Of a stretch of DNA of 21,228 bases, positions 18,978 through 21,228 are shown in pieces. Source of the stretch: Minisyncoccota bacterium (GTDB lineage: Bacteria; Patescibacteriota; Minisyncoccia; Moranbacterales; GCA-2747515); contig CALHMM010000025.1 of the NCBI GenBank assembly GCA_938034715.1, forward strand, positions 1-21,228. Reading direction: 5' to 3'. The notes under the pieces are model-generated. The model saw only the letters and a list, made by a program, of their open reading frames with translations, searched no databases and had not been told where the DNA came from. Every line of letters starts with the position of its first letter. Position 1 is the first letter of the stretch. Both the position numbers and the translations under genes were made by a program.

Positions 18978-20363
18978 ATGAAACAGTACGACATCATCGT
19001 TATTGGCGGAGGCGGCGGAACAAAATTTGTAACACCTGCCATTGCATTGGGGTTAAAGGTGGCCATCATAGAAAAAGAAGATCTAGGTGGGACTTGTCTA
19101 AACCGTGGATGTATTCCATCTAAAATGCTTATCCATCCTGCAAATGTTTTGACAGAAGCAAGAGACTTGGATAAGTATAGCATCACGCACATTGGAGACT
19201 TTGCAGTTGATTTCAAGGCACTTGTCAAAAGAGTGAGTACAGAGGTAGATAAGGACAGTCAAAACATCTCAAAGAGCTACGTGGATTCTCAAGCAATTGA
19301 CTACTATCATTGCCAAGCAAAATTTGTAGATGACAAGATAATAGATGTAGCAGGAAAAAAGATTACAGCGCAAGTCATCTGTGTCGCCACAGGATCACGA
19401 CCGTCTATCCCATCCATACCAGGGCTACAAGGCACACCCTATATGACAAGTAGGCAGGCTCTCAGAAGAGAAGATTTACCAAAGAGTCTGATCGTCATTG
19501 GTGGGGGATACATCGGTGTAGAGCTAGGACATGTCTATAGTACTTTTGGAAGCGATACAACATTCTTCGTGCGATCACATTTCCTCGGTAACGAAGACCA
19601 GACAATGAGAGAGATTTTTCAAGAAAATTTCGAAAAGACGCATAAAGTTCACTATGGTACCAAGGACCTTTCTGTTTCATATACTGACGAGGTATTTACC
19701 GTGAGTGGCACAGCGCCAGATGGATCTCCTATCTCCCAGAAATCTGAAGCGCTACTTATCGCTACTGGGGTGGTACCAAACACTGATGAGCTGGGGTTGG
19801 AAAATACAAGCATCACGTTGGATAAGAAAGGATTTATAAATGTAAATGAATATCTGCGCACTGATGCACCTGACGTTTATGCACTAGGTGATTGTGTGGG
19901 AAATTATATGTTTCGCCACAGTGTAAATTTTGAAGCGGAGTTTCTTATAGAAAACCTTTTCGAAAGTGATCCAGAGGATATGAAAGAAATCAGCTATCCT
20001 CCAATGCCACACGCTGTATTTACATCGCCTGAGATAGCTGGAGTAGGCAAAACTGAGGATGAACTAAAAGAGCAAAAGGCAAACTATCTCTGTGTAACCC
20101 ACGAGTATAAAAGCAGTGCTCAAGGCATGGCTAGGTTACCAGAAGTGGGACTAGTCAAAATTTTGGTAGACAAAGACTCAGGAAAAATACTTGGAGCGCA
20201 TATCATCGGCGGGGAAGCAGCCACGATGATCCATCAGCTTATCCTGGCAGCAACTATAGGCGCAACAGTCGAAGATCTCCTCAGGATGATCTACATTCAT
20301 CCGGCATTACCAGAGATCGTCCGCAACGCCCTTCGCACGGCAAACAAAGAGCTAAATAAGTAG
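18978..20363 (+). CDS. FAD disulfide reductase, mycothione reductase/Lpd-like
   Basis: 461 residues, full length for the class I pyridine nucleotide-disulfide oxidoreductases. FAD site IVIGGGGGTKF (8-18); redox-active pair GGTCLNRGCIPSK (Cys40, Cys45); NAD(P) site IVIGGGYIGVELG (172-184); second FAD motif DAPDVYALGDC; dimer-interface active site HPALPEIV (His441, Glu446). All are intact. Two details favour a low-molecular-weight-thiol reductase over dihydrolipoyl dehydrogenase. The end of the second NAD(P) strand is FFVRS, with Arg199 where NADH-using Lpd has Glu, and the C-terminal HPALPEIV is closer to mycothione reductase than to the HPTLSE of Lpd. No 2-oxoacid dehydrogenase gene is near. 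The oxidised thiol it reduces is unknown. It is transcribed alone. Confidence 0.88.
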   Translation: MKQYDIIVIGGGGGTKFVTPAIALGLKVAIIEKEDLGGTCLNRGCIPSKMLIHPANVLTEARDLDKYSITHIGDFAVDFKALVKRVSTEVDKDSQNISKSYVDSQAIDYYHCQAKFVDDKIIDVAGKKITAQVICVATGSRPSIPSIPGLQGTPYMTSRQALRREDLPKSLIVIGGGYIGVELGHVYSTFGSDTTFFVRSHFLGNEDQTMREIFQENFEKTHKVHYGTKDLSVSYTDEVFTVSGTAPDGSPISQKSEALLIATGVVPNTDELGLENTSITLDKKGFINVNEYLRTDAPDVYALGDCVGNYMFRHSVNFEAEFLIENLFESDPEDMKEISYPPMPHAVFTSPEIAGVGKTEDELKEQKANYLCVTHEYKSSAQGMARLPEVGLVKILVDKDSGKILGAHIIGGEAATMIHQLILAATIGATVEDLLRMIYIHPALPEIVRNALRTANKELNK

Positions 20364-20393
20364 TACTATGAATAAGATTCTAAATTAAGTCAT

Positions 20394-20428
20394 AAAAAAA
20401 GCTGCACAGGGGAACGCCCACTGTGCAG
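20394..20428 (-). terminator. Terminator of the secreted helical protein gene
   Basis: CTGCACAG and CTGTGCAG pair perfectly, with a GGG/CCC extension inside the loop. On the minus strand the hairpin is followed by seven T (20400 to 20394), a strong terminator 27 bases after the stop at 20456. It may also slow plus-strand transcription from the reductase gene, but the T tract on that side is short. Confidence 0.85.
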
Positions 20429-20455
20429 TATTTTGAATCTTGTAAGATGAATCCA

Positions 20456-20968
20456 TTAGTGAATGTGCGCAGCAAGAGAAGTAGCTTCCACTATTTGCTC
20501 TTTAGCTTTTGCGCCATACCACTCAGTCATAAGTTCCTCGTATGTCTTGTTAAATGAAGACAGCTCATTGCGCAAACCGTTCAGCCGATCTTCAATTACG
20601 ACTAAGGAGCTGTTGTAGTTCTCACTCTTGCCTTGTAGTGAATCAACTAGTAGTTGAGCAGGAATTACTGCTTCCTCGGCTTCAGAAATCGCTCTTTTGA
20701 GCTGCCAGATATATTTTTGAGAATCTATATTATATCTATGACTGGCCTTTCCAATGCCTATTCCAATATCCCTCAACTGCTCTTCTTGTTCCTCTGTGTG
20801 CTCAGCTCCACCTATCTCATCCTTCAAGTTAACAAGCTTGAGCTTAACAGATTCGGTAAACACTAGTTGCTCTACTAATCGTTCCTTATGTTCTGCTAAT
20901 GTACCAGCAGAGGCATGGTTGGCGCTAGACAAGAGGAACAGTGCTGTAAGTAGTACTAAAGTTCTCAT
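20456..20968 (-). CDS. Secreted helical (coiled-coil) protein, 170 aa
   Basis: The signal peptide is clear: MRTLVLLTALFLLSSANHASA, cleaved after residue 21 (ASA|G). The mature part is almost entirely helical in character, with Leu/Ile/Val spaced among Glu, Lys, Gln and Arg (for example TEEQEEQLRDIGIGIGK, SLQGKSENYNSSLVVIEDRLNGL), and has no Cys after the signal. No enzyme motif and no repeat. It is probably an exported coiled-coil protein. A good Shine-Dalgarno (GGAGAG, 6 bases from ATG) and its own promoter and terminator mark it as a single-gene unit. Family not recognised. Confidence 0.7.
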   Translation of the reverse strand: MRTLVLLTALFLLSSANHASAGTLAEHKERLVEQLVFTESVKLKLVNLKDEIGGAEHTEEQEEQLRDIGIGIGKASHRYNIDSQKYIWQLKRAISEAEEAVIPAQLLVDSLQGKSENYNSSLVVIEDRLNGLRNELSSFNKTYEELMTEWYGAKAKEQIVEATSLAAHIH

Positions 20969-20974
20969 TTTTAA

Positions 20975-21037
20975 CTCTCCAATAATAAGGGGGGAATCCC
21001 TTACATTGATTTAATCACATAATAGTATATATGTCAA
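20975..21037 (-). promoter_or_regulatory. Promoter and Shine-Dalgarno for the secreted helical protein
   Basis: On the minus strand TTGACA (21037-21032), 17 bases, TTAAAT (21014-21009). The leader includes a short inverted repeat, TAAGGG and CCCTTA around GGGAAT (about 20986-21003), and a strong GGAGAG (20980-20975) 6 bases before the start codon. The inverted repeat could hold a small leader hairpin or operator. Confidence 0.6.
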
Positions 21038-21077
21038 GTATCAAAATTCGAATCTTCTATCGGGTCAGAACAATTAT

Positions 21078-21106
21078 TTGACTACAGGATTGATCTATGA
21101 TAAACT
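21078..21106 (+). promoter_or_regulatory. Promoter reading out of the window
   Basis: TTGACT (21078-21083), 17-base spacer, TAAACT (21101-21106). The predicted start near 21113 precedes an ATG at 21122 and a 12-bp palindrome, AGTCACGTGACT (21131-21142), so the gene it serves lies mostly beyond the right edge. Confidence 0.55.
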
Positions 21107-21121
21107 ACTATTTCGTTATTG

Positions 21122-21228
21122 ATGAATCCGAGTCACGTGACTTGTCGCATGTACGACTGTGTACAATTATTTCTCGCAATTCATCCGCACTTAACTGAGG
21201 ATTCAATACATTTCTGTGTTATTGGGCC
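21122..21228 (+). CDS. Possible start of a gene cut by the right edge
   Basis: From the ATG at 21122 the frame stays open for 35 codons to the end of the window (MNPSHVTCRMYDCVQLFLAI...). It starts about 9 bases after the predicted transcription start of the promoter at 21078-21106. There is no Shine-Dalgarno and the peptide matches nothing I know. A short open frame of this length can occur by chance, so this is a weak call. Confidence 0.25.
   Translation, partial: MNPSHVTCRMYDCVQLFLAIHPHLTEDSIHFCVIG

Noticed and set aside
1..21228. UGA recoding as in Gracilibacteria/SR1
   Set aside because: Several complete proteins end at TGA directly after their expected C terminus (408, the response regulator, the metallopeptidase), and none needs read-through.
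1..21228. Mobile element or prophage
   Set aside because: No transposase, integrase, terminal inverted repeats or structural phage genes are visible; the repeats found are within genes.

Overview
The window looks like chromosome from an uncultured, small-genome bacterium, most likely a Patescibacteria/CPR lineage. This is an inference from gene style: short single-purpose genes, secreted low-complexity proteins, Cys-rich DUF4215-type repeats, a GT39-like glycosyltransferase, an orphan ATP-grasp enzyme, A-rich leaders and very few Shine-Dalgarno sequences. No marker gene (rRNA, ribosomal protein, tRNA) is present to confirm it. Genes end normally at TGA as well as TAA and TAG, so the code is standard; UGA is not recoded as in Gracilibacteria/SR1. 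I see no transposase, integrase, CRISPR array or phage gene.

Layout. (1) 1-855: the end of a DUF937-like gene, then a compact transcription unit with a strong promoter, a very long 5' hairpin, a small Cys-rich membrane protein and a terminator. (2) 911-5276: a stand-alone HD-domain protein (minus), a large 7TM-CHASE-GAF histidine kinase (plus) and a single-domain response regulator (minus). The last two meet tail to tail, and the regulator's terminator lies inside the kinase reading frame. (3) 5277-7692: a 426-nt gap without a convincing gene, then a secreted modular GH16 glucanase-like protein with DNA-identical Cys-rich repeats, closed by a terminator. (4) 7758-10595: one operon of four envelope proteins of unknown function: a TM protein with an acidic tail, a secreted coiled-coil protein ending in ten Ser-Glu-x triplets, a six-TM protein with buried acidic/His motifs, and a TM-anchored protein with a second Ser-Glu-x tract. 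(5) 10634-12923: a minimal SF2 helicase with a palindrome over its -35 box, and a convergent orphan RimK-like ATP-grasp enzyme. (6) 13071-16478: a SulP anion transporter with STAS domain, behind a leader hairpin, followed by a GT39-like glycosyltransferase. (7) 16498-18787: a tiny zinc-finger-like protein, a secreted DUF5648-repeat metallopeptidase, a cold-shock protein and a GIY-YIG protein. (8) 18922-21228: a flavoprotein disulfide reductase resembling mycothione reductase, a secreted helical protein (minus) and a promoter reading out of the window.

The genes do not form one pathway. The common theme is the cell surface: a sensor kinase, a surface hydrolase, the Ser-Glu-x operon, an anion transporter, a lipid-linked-sugar glycosyltransferase and secreted peptidase and coiled-coil proteins. 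The strongest candidates for something undescribed are the 7798-10544 envelope operon, the hairpin-led unit at 475-855, and the helicase with its palindromic operator-like site. Regulatory signals are unusually easy to read: an extended -10 box (TGCTATAMT or close) recurs upstream of at least six genes, and several genes are followed by near-perfect hairpin terminators.
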